Shown: positions 34,837 through 44,611, counted from the stretch's first letter. The stretch is 64,000 nt of DNA from an uncultured Acetatifactor sp. (GCA_910577235.1 CAJTMX010000003.1:20620-84619), one strand, 5' to 3'. A program made the numbers and translations. The notes: generated by a model not told the origin, from the letters alone.

Positions 34837-35469
34837 CTACACTCTGAATATCAGTTCCTGGTAAATGCTGTAGACGAAGTTGTATAACTGGTTCAGCAGA
34901 TCAAACAGCAATAGTGCAAGGAAGATAATGATAAACATTGCAACAAAAGTCAGAAAAATGGTGATCAGCGTCTTGCCCAGAGTATAGTTATGGATCTGCA
35001 TGATACCCATGATAGCCATGATCACCCCATAGGCGATCCCCAAGCCGATGATGATCGTGTAAAACGCCCCCTCGTCCTCCGTGACAAACCAGCTGAAGAT
35101 CGTACCGATGTTATAGCAGACGATCAGAGGAGTCATGGCATAGCCGATAGCAATGGCCGTATCCTTGAGTCTCCCCTCTCCGTTCATCAGACAGGTGATG
35201 GACCAATTGCCCACACAGAACAGTCCATACAGCAGAAATACGGATATCAGTTCCGGCAGAGCGTTTACCGTCAGCGGGTCCACGTCATTGACGATAAAGC
35301 TGGCCGCCATACGGTTGATGGAAAAGGTAAAAGAGAACAGCATCACCAGCAATATGGCGATGGGCACGCTGCCTCTCTCCCTGTGCCGGATCTCATAATA
35401 AGCGTCCATGGGATGGCTTACCGTATAAAAAGCATATTTCCATTTGTCCTTAGAAAACAATTCTTTCAT
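34837..35469 (-). CDS. YIP1-family membrane protein
   Basis: A 210-residue protein with five hydrophobic segments (starting about residue 35) in the Yip1 pattern, including a polar GNWSITCLMNGEGRLKDTAIAIGYAMTPL stretch. Role in bacteria is unknown. It starts with TGATG overlap at the end of the NHL-propeller gene and ends 13 bp before DUF5696, so the three are tightly linked and probably form a membrane complex. Confidence 0.85.
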   Translation of the reverse strand: MKELFSKDKWKYAFYTVSHPMDAYYEIRHRERGSVPIAILLVMLFSFTFSINRMAASFIVNDVDPLTVNALPELISVFLLYGLFCVGNWSITCLMNGEGRLKDTAIAIGYAMTPLIVCYNIGTIFSWFVTEDEGAFYTIIIGLGIAYGVIMAIMGIMQIHNYTLGKTLITIFLTFVAMFIIIFLALLLFDLLNQLYNFVYSIYQELIFRV

Positions 35470-36953
35470 CAGGTAAGCCCTCCTTTTTTATATTTCGCTT
35501 TCAGTTTCGCTTTCAGAAACTTCTTATATACAACCCCCAACACGATCAGCAGGATCACCACGGACATCACCAGGCTCAGATTCTCCTTTAATATCTCGTT
35601 GCGGTAGCGCTTGAAAGCGATGGAATAATACTTTCGGTTCATACCCAGTTTCAGATAATGCATGGCCGCCTTGTTGTCGCCGGCTGTCAGATAGGCCTTG
35701 CCCATGCCGGTGTTGGCCAGCTCATTGTTTTCATCCAGTTTCAGCACGGCCTCCCACTTTTCGATGGCGAGGGCTTCATCGCCGTCATATCGCAGGGCCA
35801 CGGCGTCATTGATCAGAGAGCCGTACTCCGTCTCACCAAAGCTCAGGATCGCGCCCTGGAAAGAGTCCAGCACGATGATCCGGTCGTCCACAACCTCGAT
35901 GGCTACAGGGGTGTTAAAAGTGCCCCTCTGGCTGCCCAGACCGCCAAACACATACAACAGATTGCCTTCCCGGTCATAGGTGAAGATACGTCCCCGCTTG
36001 CGGTCCAGCAGAGAATAGATTCCCTTATCCCTGTACACCACATCGATAAACTCGCTGGGGCCGCCGTAGTCGCCATATATTCCAAAATACAGGTCGCCTC
36101 CCAGGTTCTGGCTCTCGCCCTTTATGATGACGTCCTCGCCTTTGGGATTCAGTCTTCTGACGCCCTGTACGCCCTCGGAGTCAATATTGGAGGCATATAC
36201 AAAGCCGTCGCTGTCGATATCAATGCCGGTAAACTCAGTGGGAATGAACAGCTGCTGTCTGGAACGCTCTTCCTTGCTGGCGATTTTTCTCCAGAATTTT
36301 TCCCACAGTGTGATCTTAACCTGAATGGTTCCGAAGTATCCGGTGAACTGACCGTCGCTCTCAAATACCAGAATGCCCTCGAAAGCGTTCTTGGCAATAA
36401 CATACACACGATCCGCATAGTCCACTGTCACCTTCAGAGGAGTAAACTCAAAATCATCCTCCAGTATCTCGGACTGCGGATTATCAATGATCTTGATAAA
36501 CTCGCCCTCCGGAGTCAGTTTCACAATACGCTTGTTATCCGTATCCGCCACATAGAGTTCTTCATTCTCGGAGACGCATACGCCCTGAGGCATCCGAAAT
36601 CCGTCCTGTGCGCCGTCTCTGACAAAGCTGTCAATAACACGCACTACCTGACTCATACTGTGATCCAGCACCACGATACGGTTATTCTTGGTGTCCGCCA
36701 CGTAGATCTCGCCATTCGGAGCCACACATAGATCCTGAGGCTCCACAAAATTGTCAATCTCCAGATTCTGCCCTGTGACACTGCCGGTGGGCACATAGGC
36801 CGCCGGAGTCAGCACCACATTTTCCCGGTAATCATAATTATAGGTATCATAGGGCAAATCTTCCGCCTGGGCAGTCATTCCCATAGAAGTCGCCAACACT
36901 ATTCCGGCCAGCAGGGAGGTCAATACTCTTTTTATCTGAATTTTCTTTTTCAT
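35469..36953 (-). CDS. NHL-propeller / TPR membrane protein
   Basis: A 494-residue exported protein. Signal peptide (1-30, cleavage near TAQAED), then an NHL-type beta-propeller (about 60-385) with repeated signatures such as PQDLCVAPNGEIYVADTKNN and PQGVCVSENEELYVADTDN. Two TPR-like helices follow (about 395-440, EALAIEKWEAVLKLDENNELA) and a C-terminal membrane segment (about 462-482) with a short basic tail. It would place a propeller outside the cell on a stalk. Between the second permease pair and YIP1/DUF5696, spacing 13 bp and 1-bp overlap. Confidence 0.85.
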   Translation of the reverse strand: MKKKIQIKRVLTSLLAGIVLATSMGMTAQAEDLPYDTYNYDYRENVVLTPAAYVPTGSVTGQNLEIDNFVEPQDLCVAPNGEIYVADTKNNRIVVLDHSMSQVVRVIDSFVRDGAQDGFRMPQGVCVSENEELYVADTDNKRIVKLTPEGEFIKIIDNPQSEILEDDFEFTPLKVTVDYADRVYVIAKNAFEGILVFESDGQFTGYFGTIQVKITLWEKFWRKIASKEERSRQQLFIPTEFTGIDIDSDGFVYASNIDSEGVQGVRRLNPKGEDVIIKGESQNLGGDLYFGIYGDYGGPSEFIDVVYRDKGIYSLLDRKRGRIFTYDREGNLLYVFGGLGSQRGTFNTPVAIEVVDDRIIVLDSFQGAILSFGETEYGSLINDAVALRYDGDEALAIEKWEAVLKLDENNELANTGMGKAYLTAGDNKAAMHYLKLGMNRKYYSIAFKRYRNEILKENLSLVMSVVILLIVLGVVYKKFLKAKLKAKYKKGGLT

Positions 36954-36966
36954 ATGCTCCCTCCTC

Positions 36967-37854
36967 TTAATCCTTCATACCGGATGTGGTCATGGTCTCC
37001 AGAACGTTGCTCTGGCAGACCAGGAAGAAGGTGACAGGTACAGCCGCGATGATGAATGTCACGGCTGCCGCCGCGCCGGCTCTGGCCACACCGCCCGCCG
37101 TGATCTGCTGCAAAGCGAACTGCAAAGGCTTAAGCTGCTCGTCTCTCAGGAACATGGAACCCGTGTTGCCCCACATCTGCTGGAACTGGAAGATTGCCAG
37201 CGTCAGCCAGGCAGGCTTTACATTAGGCATCACGATCCTCCAGAAGATATGCCACTCGGTTGCGCCGTCCAGTCTGGCCGACTCCATCAGGGAATCCGGG
37301 AGCTGCTCCATAAACTGTTTCATCAGGTACAGACCCATACCAAAGGACCATGCCGGCAGGATCAGCGCCAGATAATTGTTGTTGATCCCCATCCAGGAGA
37401 TGATCAGGTATTGGGGGATCTGTGTTACCGTCCAAGAGAACATCATGGACAACACTACCATGCTGAACAGAATATTCTTGGCAGGAAACTTATGCTTTGC
37501 CAGAGGATATGCCGCCAGGGACGCTACCACCACATGACCCACCATTCCCAGGCCGGTTATAATAATGGTATTTAAGATATATCTGGAAAAGGGAATCCAA
37601 GAATCGTTCATCAGCACGAACAGATCCGAAAAATTTTCCAGCGTAGGATTCCGTACAAATATCTTGGGCGGAAACTGATACAACTCATCCAGAGGTTTTA
37701 ACGCGTTGTTTACGATCATTACCAGCGGCAGGGCCATGAACACGCCGCAAATGATCATAAGAGCGAATAAAAGGGTGTTGCCCGCCATGGAACGGTTCAG
37801 CTGTTTTTCTTTTTTGCGAAAGAAACGTCTTTTTAATTTCATAGTCTCAGCCAC
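36967..37854 (-). CDS. Carbohydrate ABC permease (MalG-type), second system
   Basis: A 295-residue permease with six segments and EAA loop SLMESARLDGATEWHIFWRI (about 195-215). It starts immediately after the partner permease (ATG one base after its stop). Part of the second importer, with the large binding protein at 38825. ATPase again missing. Confidence 0.92.
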   Translation of the reverse strand: MAETMKLKRRFFRKKEKQLNRSMAGNTLLFALMIICGVFMALPLVMIVNNALKPLDELYQFPPKIFVRNPTLENFSDLFVLMNDSWIPFSRYILNTIIITGLGMVGHVVVASLAAYPLAKHKFPAKNILFSMVVLSMMFSWTVTQIPQYLIISWMGINNNYLALILPAWSFGMGLYLMKQFMEQLPDSLMESARLDGATEWHIFWRIVMPNVKPAWLTLAIFQFQQMWGNTGSMFLRDEQLKPLQFALQQITAGGVARAGAAAAVTFIIAAVPVTFFLVCQSNVLETMTTSGMKD

Positions 37855-38808
37855 TTATTCTCCCACCCTTCCTAAGATTTTCTGTACTAACTTGTTGGTG
37901 CCAACCATCAGCAGGAACAGGATGGTAGCAATCGCGGAGGCGTAACCCATGTCAAAACGGGTAGAGCCGTAATCCAGTAGATGAGTCACTACCGTAGCGC
38001 CGGCATAGTTCACCGAAGGGTTGCCCGCCAGGTTGATGGAGATGTCCGCCACCGCAAAGGACTGGGTGATCTGCATCACCGCGCCAAACATCAACTGAGG
38101 TTTCATGGCCGGCAGTGTCACATACCACAACTCCTGCCAGCGGTTCTTGACGCCGTCCAGCGCCGCCGCCTCGTACATGCTCTTATCCACGGTCTGCAGA
38201 CCTGCGATAAAGGACAGAAAACCGGTACCCAAGGACAGCCACAACTGCACCACGATCAGCACGGGCAGAATATATTTCTCTGTCTGCATCCATAATTTGG
38301 CTTCGTTGATGATATCCAGTTTCAGCAGGATACCGTTTAAATAGCCATAACGGTCGCCTGTCAGAATCAAGTTCCATACCAGATAAGCGTTACCACAGAT
38401 GGAAGGCGCATAAAATATCAGGGTGAGAAAAGCTCTCAGCTTACCCTTAAACTCATTGATGATCCACGCGAACAGCAGGCACAGCATATAGCTGACCGGT
38501 CCGGTGACTACGGCGAATATCAAAGTGTTTTTCAGGGAGATCAGGAAGATATCATCCTCCAAAAACAGTTTGATATAGTTCTTCCAACCCACAAAGGTGG
38601 GCAGCTCTAACATGTTAAAGTATGTAAAACTCAGCGCTATGGACATGAGCACCGGCAATACCGTAAAGAAGAAAAACAGGATAAAATACGGCGCGATCAT
38701 AAAGTAGGAGGCTTTGTTTCTTACGATCTGATAACGCAGGGTACTTTGCTTTTTCGCGATGTCCAGAGCTTCCTGTGAAACTCCGGAGCTTACTGCTTCG
38801 TTAGACAT
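37855..38808 (-). CDS. Carbohydrate ABC permease (MalF-type), second system
   Basis: A 317-residue permease with six segments and EAA loop MYEAAALDGVKNRWQELWYV (about 235-255). It lies 16 bp after the CBM-fused binding protein, and its stop abuts the next permease. Resembles LplB/MsmF-type permeases used for polysaccharide fragments. Confidence 0.92.
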   Translation of the reverse strand: MSNEAVSSGVSQEALDIAKKQSTLRYQIVRNKASYFMIAPYFILFFFFTVLPVLMSIALSFTYFNMLELPTFVGWKNYIKLFLEDDIFLISLKNTLIFAVVTGPVSYMLCLLFAWIINEFKGKLRAFLTLIFYAPSICGNAYLVWNLILTGDRYGYLNGILLKLDIINEAKLWMQTEKYILPVLIVVQLWLSLGTGFLSFIAGLQTVDKSMYEAAALDGVKNRWQELWYVTLPAMKPQLMFGAVMQITQSFAVADISINLAGNPSVNYAGATVVTHLLDYGSTRFDMGYASAIATILFLLMVGTNKLVQKILGRVGE

Positions 38809-38824
38809 AATCTTTTCTCCCCTC

Positions 38825-41800
38825 CTATTCTTCCCCGGCCACCGGCAGGCCGAATTCTTCTCGCTTATAACTGATCTCCGCGTTTACATATATGATCTTA
38901 TCCATCAATTCCTCTCTGGGGGTAGCCACCTGAATCCGCCCGGTAGAGCTGGAATCCGTTGTCACACTGTAGAACGCATTGTTTACGTTACGCCAGGTAT
39001 AATAACCGCCGGGCACCTGAGGAATACCCTGTACCTGCCCGAACTGTTTCATGATCTCCCGGTAGTCCTTGATGGGCCAGGACAGGCTGGACATCGCCTC
39101 CAGATTGGCAGTGGCCACTCGGGCGCTGGCACCCATCAGACTCTCCATCTCTCTGCCGTACAGGATCTGGGTCTCGGCGTCGGTCCACCATTTAAGGAAC
39201 TCCCAGCACTCCTTAGGATGCTCCGTATTAGCCATAATGATATCCGCCAGGCCGGTACTTCCGGTGGCATGCAGGATGCTTCCGTCTTCCTGCAGATTGC
39301 CGGGTACTACCGTGAAATCCCACAGTCCCGCGATATCCGGCGCGGATACCTGGAAGTTGTTGTAGGTGGTATAGTCCGAGATGATGATGGGACACTCGCC
39401 GGTACGGAAACGCTCCTCCACGCTGGTTGCCTTATCCAGCTTGTAATCTGTATAATATTCACAATACTGTTTAAAGGTTGCCACCGCAACGTCCGAATCC
39501 AGCATGGAGCTGTCTCCGTTTGCGGAGTAATACTCGCCGCCGTTCTGGAACAGCAGCATGGCAAAGGTCTGTTCATTGGGCAACATACCGAATTCCATCT
39601 GGTTCTTGGCCAGCACGGTCATAGCCACTTTCACTTCGTCCCATGTGGCGGGTACTTCCAGTCCGATCTCCGCCAGGATATCCTTGCGGTAGAACATCAT
39701 GGGAAAAGTCTGGGTATCCGGCAGCGCGTAGGTGGCACCGTTAAAGCTGAACGGAACCAGCGCGCTCTCGCTAAATCTCTGCGTTATGTCATCAAAGTCC
39801 TCGAACTGGCTCAAATCCAGCACCGCGTTACGAATACCATAGTTCACAGGCGTATCATTGCCTGTGTTTAGCACCGCTCCGGCAATACCGTTGGTATTGG
39901 CCACCTGAATCGCCATATCCGGTCCCTCGTCCGCCAGTGTGGCACGCAGCAGTGTGTTCATATCCACCAGCTGTACATTCACGTTTATCCCTGTCTTGCT
40001 GGTAAAATTCTCATCAATCAACGCCTTGATGACGTTGGCCTGATCACGTCCGGTACCGATCCACAGAGTCAGCACCACGCCTTCCGTCTCATCGTCGATG
40101 GCATTACCGATCTGGTTGTAATCTACTATAAAGGAGTAAAACAGTCTCTGAATCTCATAACCCAGCTTAGAGAAAAAGCCGGAGGACGCAATCTTCTGAT
40201 GGTTTTCCGGAGAGTAGATCATGATTCTGTCGATCTGCAGGGGCTGGCTCAGCACCTGGGTGATCCAGTTGCCGCAAGCTCTCACATTTACCTTATAAGA
40301 ACCAAGTACTTCCACAAAACGCTCCTGATCGTCGATCAGTTCATCCAGCTGATCCTGCATTGTGATCAAAGTGGTCAGCTTGTCGCTGTTGCGCCCCGCT
40401 GTGATCCTCATGGCCTCCAGAGCCTGGTTAATACCCGCTCTGGCTTGGAGTAAATCCGCCTGTAGCCCGGGCAAGGACGCAGTTAACTGATAGTCCCGGT
40501 ATTTATCGGGAGCCACGCCAGTGATATAGATCACCTGCCTGTAGATGGCATTAAGCTGCTGCACGGTATCTTGTACGGTACTGATGATCTCAGCCATATC
40601 GCCCAGCACCACCTCCATGCGCAGCGTATGGGAACCGGCTTCCAGATAGAAACAGTAGGGATTGCCCTCCTCGTCGGACAGCACTTCCTCTCTCCAGCTC
40701 TGCTCATAGCCGAAACCATAATCGTTCATCTCTTCAAACGGCACCACGCCGTCAATGGTAATGCGGCGGCAAACATCGATGCCACGGACAAAATTCTGTT
40801 TACAGTATGCGGAAATATTGTAGTATCCGCTGCTGGGCACCTCAAAATTCCACTCTACCCACTGTCCAGCCTCCTGCCAGGAAGTGCCGCCGATGGTGTT
40901 GTTCAGCAGTACCTTGGGGCTGGAGGGATATACGGCAGGAGAAGACTGATCCTGTCTGGGATAAAGCATCTGAGACGACGTCTTATCCGCGTTCTCACCT
41001 TCGATGCGGACGCTCTCCGCAACGCTGTTCCGATAACCTGCGGCATCCCACACAGCCTTTGTAGCGGCGTAATCCTGCACCTTCTCGCTGTTGTTCAATA
41101 CGATCTCCGACAGCAGCATAGGCTCTCTCTGGGACATCACGGTAAGATAATGTGTGCCTGCCTCCAGATATACGGACAGCGGTGTGGTGACATAACCGTT
41201 ACTGTCGTACAGATAGCTCTCCACCCACTCCGGGGCCTCCACCGCCCGGGGTTTCACATCGTTCCCCTGGCTGTCTACCTGCCACACTTTGGTCACGATA
41301 CCGTTCTCGTCCGCAGCCTGCTCGGTTATATTGGTGATCCATATGCGTTTCAGTTCTACCAGAGCAAGCTCGCTGTAGGGGAGTTTTCCGTCCACAAAAA
41401 ATGCTCTCTGTATCTCGGAGCTTTTGCCCTCGATGGGATAATATACCAGAGACAGATCGTAAAATCCGCTCTCCTTTATCTCCATCTCATACTCCACCAA
41501 AGCCTCTTCACTTGTCAGCAGCGCGCTGCCCCCGCCGGGGATATTCTCATAATTGTCATATATTTCGGGGACGGCCGCCACGCCGCTCTCCTCGTATCTG
41601 ACATAGTCCACTGCGGAAATACGGTACTCCTGATCGGGATATACCTGGGGATTGGATGCCACATATTCCTGATAACCCAACACGGAAGGATCTATGGAAT
41701 AAGTGCCGACGATATCCTCAAACTCCTCCTGCGTGATGTCGGTAGCGGCCTGCGCCTGTAGCGCCGGCTGCCAAACCGCGCCTGCCACCATGGCCGCTGC

Positions 41801-41842
41801 CAGAAGAAATGTCATTTTCCTTTTCCAGTTCTTTCTTCTCAT
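38825..41842 (-). CDS. Giant solute-binding protein fused to carbohydrate-binding-like modules
   Basis: A protein of about 1,005 residues. Start taken at 41842 with AAGGAG 6 nt upstream (41908 has no site). Signal peptide ending QAQA without a lipobox Cys. Two beta-rich CBM6/35-like modules follow (about 40-260, with ESGFYDLSLVYY; and about 280-420, with SSGYYNISAYC), then a helical stretch (about 430-570). The final about 410 residues are a complete family-1 ABC binding protein (VLTLWIGTGRDQ, MAIQVANTNG, WEFLKWWTD). Usual binding proteins are about 450 residues and lipid-anchored. It is adjacent to two permeases and must be the receptor of that importer. Confidence 0.88.
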   Translation of the reverse strand: MRRKNWKRKMTFLLAAAMVAGAVWQPALQAQAATDITQEEFEDIVGTYSIDPSVLGYQEYVASNPQVYPDQEYRISAVDYVRYEESGVAAVPEIYDNYENIPGGGSALLTSEEALVEYEMEIKESGFYDLSLVYYPIEGKSSEIQRAFFVDGKLPYSELALVELKRIWITNITEQAADENGIVTKVWQVDSQGNDVKPRAVEAPEWVESYLYDSNGYVTTPLSVYLEAGTHYLTVMSQREPMLLSEIVLNNSEKVQDYAATKAVWDAAGYRNSVAESVRIEGENADKTSSQMLYPRQDQSSPAVYPSSPKVLLNNTIGGTSWQEAGQWVEWNFEVPSSGYYNISAYCKQNFVRGIDVCRRITIDGVVPFEEMNDYGFGYEQSWREEVLSDEEGNPYCFYLEAGSHTLRMEVVLGDMAEIISTVQDTVQQLNAIYRQVIYITGVAPDKYRDYQLTASLPGLQADLLQARAGINQALEAMRITAGRNSDKLTTLITMQDQLDELIDDQERFVEVLGSYKVNVRACGNWITQVLSQPLQIDRIMIYSPENHQKIASSGFFSKLGYEIQRLFYSFIVDYNQIGNAIDDETEGVVLTLWIGTGRDQANVIKALIDENFTSKTGINVNVQLVDMNTLLRATLADEGPDMAIQVANTNGIAGAVLNTGNDTPVNYGIRNAVLDLSQFEDFDDITQRFSESALVPFSFNGATYALPDTQTFPMMFYRKDILAEIGLEVPATWDEVKVAMTVLAKNQMEFGMLPNEQTFAMLLFQNGGEYYSANGDSSMLDSDVAVATFKQYCEYYTDYKLDKATSVEERFRTGECPIIISDYTTYNNFQVSAPDIAGLWDFTVVPGNLQEDGSILHATGSTGLADIIMANTEHPKECWEFLKWWTDAETQILYGREMESLMGASARVATANLEAMSSLSWPIKDYREIMKQFGQVQGIPQVPGGYYTWRNVNNAFYSVTTDSSSTGRIQVATPREELMDKIIYVNAEISYKREEFGLPVAGEE

Positions 41843-41876
41843 CATTAACTCCTTCTCCGTCTCTATATTGCACCTG

Positions 41877-42536
41877 TCAATCATACCAGTTTTTCGGGTC
41901 ATCCCCATCCTGTTCCCGCGCCTGCCCGGACTTCGGCATATACGCTTTCATGGCCTTCTCTATCAGAAACGAGCTGGCATAACACCACAGACCGGGAGTC
42001 AGCAGGATCAACGGGATCGGCAGAAAATACAACTGCGCAGCCGCCGTGAGTATCAGGCCCGCCGCCAGAGCCAGTGTGATATACCAGAAACGTATGGACA
42101 TAACAAAAGCCAGCATACAGAGCTTACTGAGTTTCATGTCAAATCTGGACATCACGGGAAACAGGTACAGAGCCACCAATATCATCAGCAGGATCAGCAG
42201 ACCGCTGAGAGTATACCACATCCGATTGACTTCCACACCGTTTTCCAGGACCAGCCACAGCTCTAACCCCAAGAGGAGGCCCAAGGCCAGCAGCGCCGCT
42301 GTGGCCGCCACCCCCTTCTTAAAATTCAGTTTGTAACCTCTCCAGAATTCGGAGTGCACATATCCTACATCCTTGCGGACCGATTTTACCATTGTATAGT
42401 ATAACGCCGCAGTAGATGTGCCTATAGTCACCACCGGAATACAACCTATCATCCAGAGAATCGTGGCCAGAATGATATTACCTGTTGTGGTTAAAAACTT
42501 ATAGACAATACCGTCCGTTGAAAATAATTGATTCAA
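41877..42536 (-). CDS. YesL-family (DUF624) membrane protein
   Basis: A 219-residue protein with four to five membrane segments and the YesL/DUF624 start pattern (GNIILATILWMIGCIPVVTIGTS). Such genes accompany carbohydrate ABC importers in Bacillus and Clostridia. Function unknown. Lies 35 bp upstream of the giant binding protein and downstream of the GH26 gene in the same direction. Confidence 0.88.
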   Translation of the reverse strand: MNQLFSTDGIVYKFLTTTGNIILATILWMIGCIPVVTIGTSTAALYYTMVKSVRKDVGYVHSEFWRGYKLNFKKGVAATAALLALGLLLGLELWLVLENGVEVNRMWYTLSGLLILLMILVALYLFPVMSRFDMKLSKLCMLAFVMSIRFWYITLALAAGLILTAAAQLYFLPIPLILLTPGLWCYASSFLIEKAMKAYMPKSGQAREQDGDDPKNWYD

Positions 42537-42647
42537 TGAATCATCTCCTCATAGTACCGTATAATTCCCCTAACGCACAGGGGACAGAACCCAATATCCG
42601 TCAACTTCCGTAATCCAGACAAGTGCGCCATGGGGAAATCCGTTGTA

Positions 42648-44261
42648 TCATTGACCTGGCAACGGATAATTTTTCAGATCCGGCAGTTCGTCTCTGGTGA
42701 TCACATGCTCATGCTCATATACCCTTTTCAGCATATCCTCTTCGGTATACTGCTCGCTCAGAAGGAGCAGCTGCTTGTTCTTGGTGACAAATTCACCGCC
42801 CCAGGTACAGAAAGATCCCCACATGGACCCGTCTCTGATGGCCAGATCCGGGTCAAACAGACAGCCGTTCTCTGACAGAATGATCATTTTTCTGGCGTCG
42901 GTATACTCCAGCACCTCCAGATATTTGGAAGTCTGCGGCGTATACACACGCTCGCCGGGATAGATATCTTCTCCGATGATATCCACGTATTCATCGCCGG
43001 GATACCAGTCCTTATCCTGACCGTTCCACACCCATATCAGATTGTTCAGTCCATGGTGGTTGACCAGCCTGTCATACATCAAAATATATAATTGTTTGTA
43101 CGCCTCCGGCCCGGAGTTGCCCCACCAGAACCATCCGCCCCCCGCCTCATGCAGAGGTCTCCACAACACGGGCACATCCGCCTCCTGCAAGATCAGCAGC
43201 TGCTCCGCTATGGCATCGATATCCGCCACCAGCAGATCGTATCCCTCCTGATCCTTGCCGCCCATGATCTTGGACAGATTAATGTTGGTGTGCTCTTTAT
43301 AGAAAGTGGAATACCAGTTTCCCGTAATGTACTTCTCCGGCGTGGTCCAGTGCCAGCAAAACGTGACGATCCCGCCCCTCTCCCAGCACTCCAGAGCGTA
43401 GTCCGTGGCATAGCCCTCCGCGCCGTGGGCAACGGAAACCGGTGTGTAATTGCTCATGTCCAATCCCAGGATCGCGGGGTACTTGCCGCCGGTGGTCTTC
43501 CAAATCGTGGCGTTCTCCGCGCCGAACATACCGCTGTCGCAGAACTGGCCCGACAGGATATCCTTGCCGTATATATCGCACAGATAGGCCATCAGCCGCC
43601 GGGTGTTGTCCGTGGCATTGGGATTCACCAGCACCGGCTCTATGTCAAACCGTCTGGGGTCCAGATCGTCGGAGGGTTTGACCTTCAAACTGTCCACCTG
43701 TACCCAGCCCCAGTAGGAACTGAGCTGTACCGTATGATCTCCCGTCTCCAGATAAACCCTTGATATAAGGGAGTCCGTATAGGTTTTTCCCTCCACCTTC
43801 GCGGTGCCCATCCGCTCACCGTCCACAGCCACATAGTTTTCCTTGTAACCGCCGTCCGCACTTCTGCTGACAAAATTCAGATCATAAAATCCTGTTTCCT
43901 CAATATGTATGGATAGCTCCAGTCCATCCCCTTCCTTGGCAAAGCCCTCCACGTAACCCACACCGTCTTTCTCCTGTGTGGAAGTACCGCCCAGCAGAGT
44001 TCCCTCCTCCGCCTCATAGACCGCCGCCTCCTCCCAGGAGTAAGTCTTCAAGTCCGGCGCGGGCTGCTCATCGTTTTCCACCCCGGCGCTGCTTTCGGTT
44101 TCCGACTGGGAAACCGCATCCTCTCCTGTCTGTGTGATCACATCCGATTCCGTCTGTCCTGCACCCCCCGCCGAATCTGTCCCGGTACATCCCGGCAACG
44201 CCAGCAGCAGAGCCAAAACAGGCAGAATACAACCCATTTTTTTGAAATGTATCCGCCTCAT
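42648..44261 (-). CDS. GH26 beta-mannanase lipoprotein with CBM35-like module
   Basis: A 537-residue surface enzyme that hydrolyses beta-1,4-mannan. Lipobox LPGC (Cys25), acidic linker to about 75, a CBM35-like module (about 78-196, with ETGFYDLNFVSRS and a WGWVQVDSLKV end), then the GH26 barrel (about 205-525). Acid/base Glu372 lies in RPLHEAGGGWFWWG and nucleophile Glu464 in ILSENG, both as in family mannanases. First gene after a good promoter (44314-44342) and so the likely head of the long operon. Lipid anchoring keeps products near the importers. Confidence 0.93.
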   Translation of the reverse strand: MRRIHFKKMGCILPVLALLLALPGCTGTDSAGGAGQTESDVITQTGEDAVSQSETESSAGVENDEQPAPDLKTYSWEEAAVYEAEEGTLLGGTSTQEKDGVGYVEGFAKEGDGLELSIHIEETGFYDLNFVSRSADGGYKENYVAVDGERMGTAKVEGKTYTDSLISRVYLETGDHTVQLSSYWGWVQVDSLKVKPSDDLDPRRFDIEPVLVNPNATDNTRRLMAYLCDIYGKDILSGQFCDSGMFGAENATIWKTTGGKYPAILGLDMSNYTPVSVAHGAEGYATDYALECWERGGIVTFCWHWTTPEKYITGNWYSTFYKEHTNINLSKIMGGKDQEGYDLLVADIDAIAEQLLILQEADVPVLWRPLHEAGGGWFWWGNSGPEAYKQLYILMYDRLVNHHGLNNLIWVWNGQDKDWYPGDEYVDIIGEDIYPGERVYTPQTSKYLEVLEYTDARKMIILSENGCLFDPDLAIRDGSMWGSFCTWGGEFVTKNKQLLLLSEQYTEEDMLKRVYEHEHVITRDELPDLKNYPLPGQ

Positions 44262-44313
44262 AACTCTCTCCCATATCTTTTAAGTCATTTTAAGTTTTTT
44301 TAATTACAAGTAA

Positions 44314-44342
44314 ATTGTACTATAGTTACAAGGAATCCGCAA
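44314..44342 (-). promoter_or_regulatory. Promoter of the GH26-led operon
   Basis: On the minus strand TTGCGG (44337-44342), 17-bp spacer, TACAAT (44314-44319), about 50 bp before the GH26 start. Confidence 0.65.
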
Positions 44343-44587
44343 TACTATTTATGCATTTTGTCATATTAACCTATTTTTATGCCGCATATTTGTATATTAT
44401 GTACAGGTTGTTTCTGCCTGTTTTTAACATTATATTCCTATTATTTTTCAGCAAAGAACTATAGTTTCCCAATGTGCACGTGCCCGTTACCCGCTTGTTA
44501 GTTAATTTGTTTATGCATTTACTATTTTATTAGCTAAAACTGCATCTTGATTACAGACTTTATTTCTTTCCGGAAAAGTTAAATAAT

Positions 44588-44611
44588 GCGGGCCTGTGGA
44601 AACAGGCCCGC
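44588..44611 (-). terminator. Terminator after the SGNH esterase
   Basis: Perfect 10-bp GC-rich stem GCGGGCCTGT/ACAGGCCCGC with a 4-nt loop and a short T-rich tail, 18 bp beyond the esterase stop. Confidence 0.7.
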
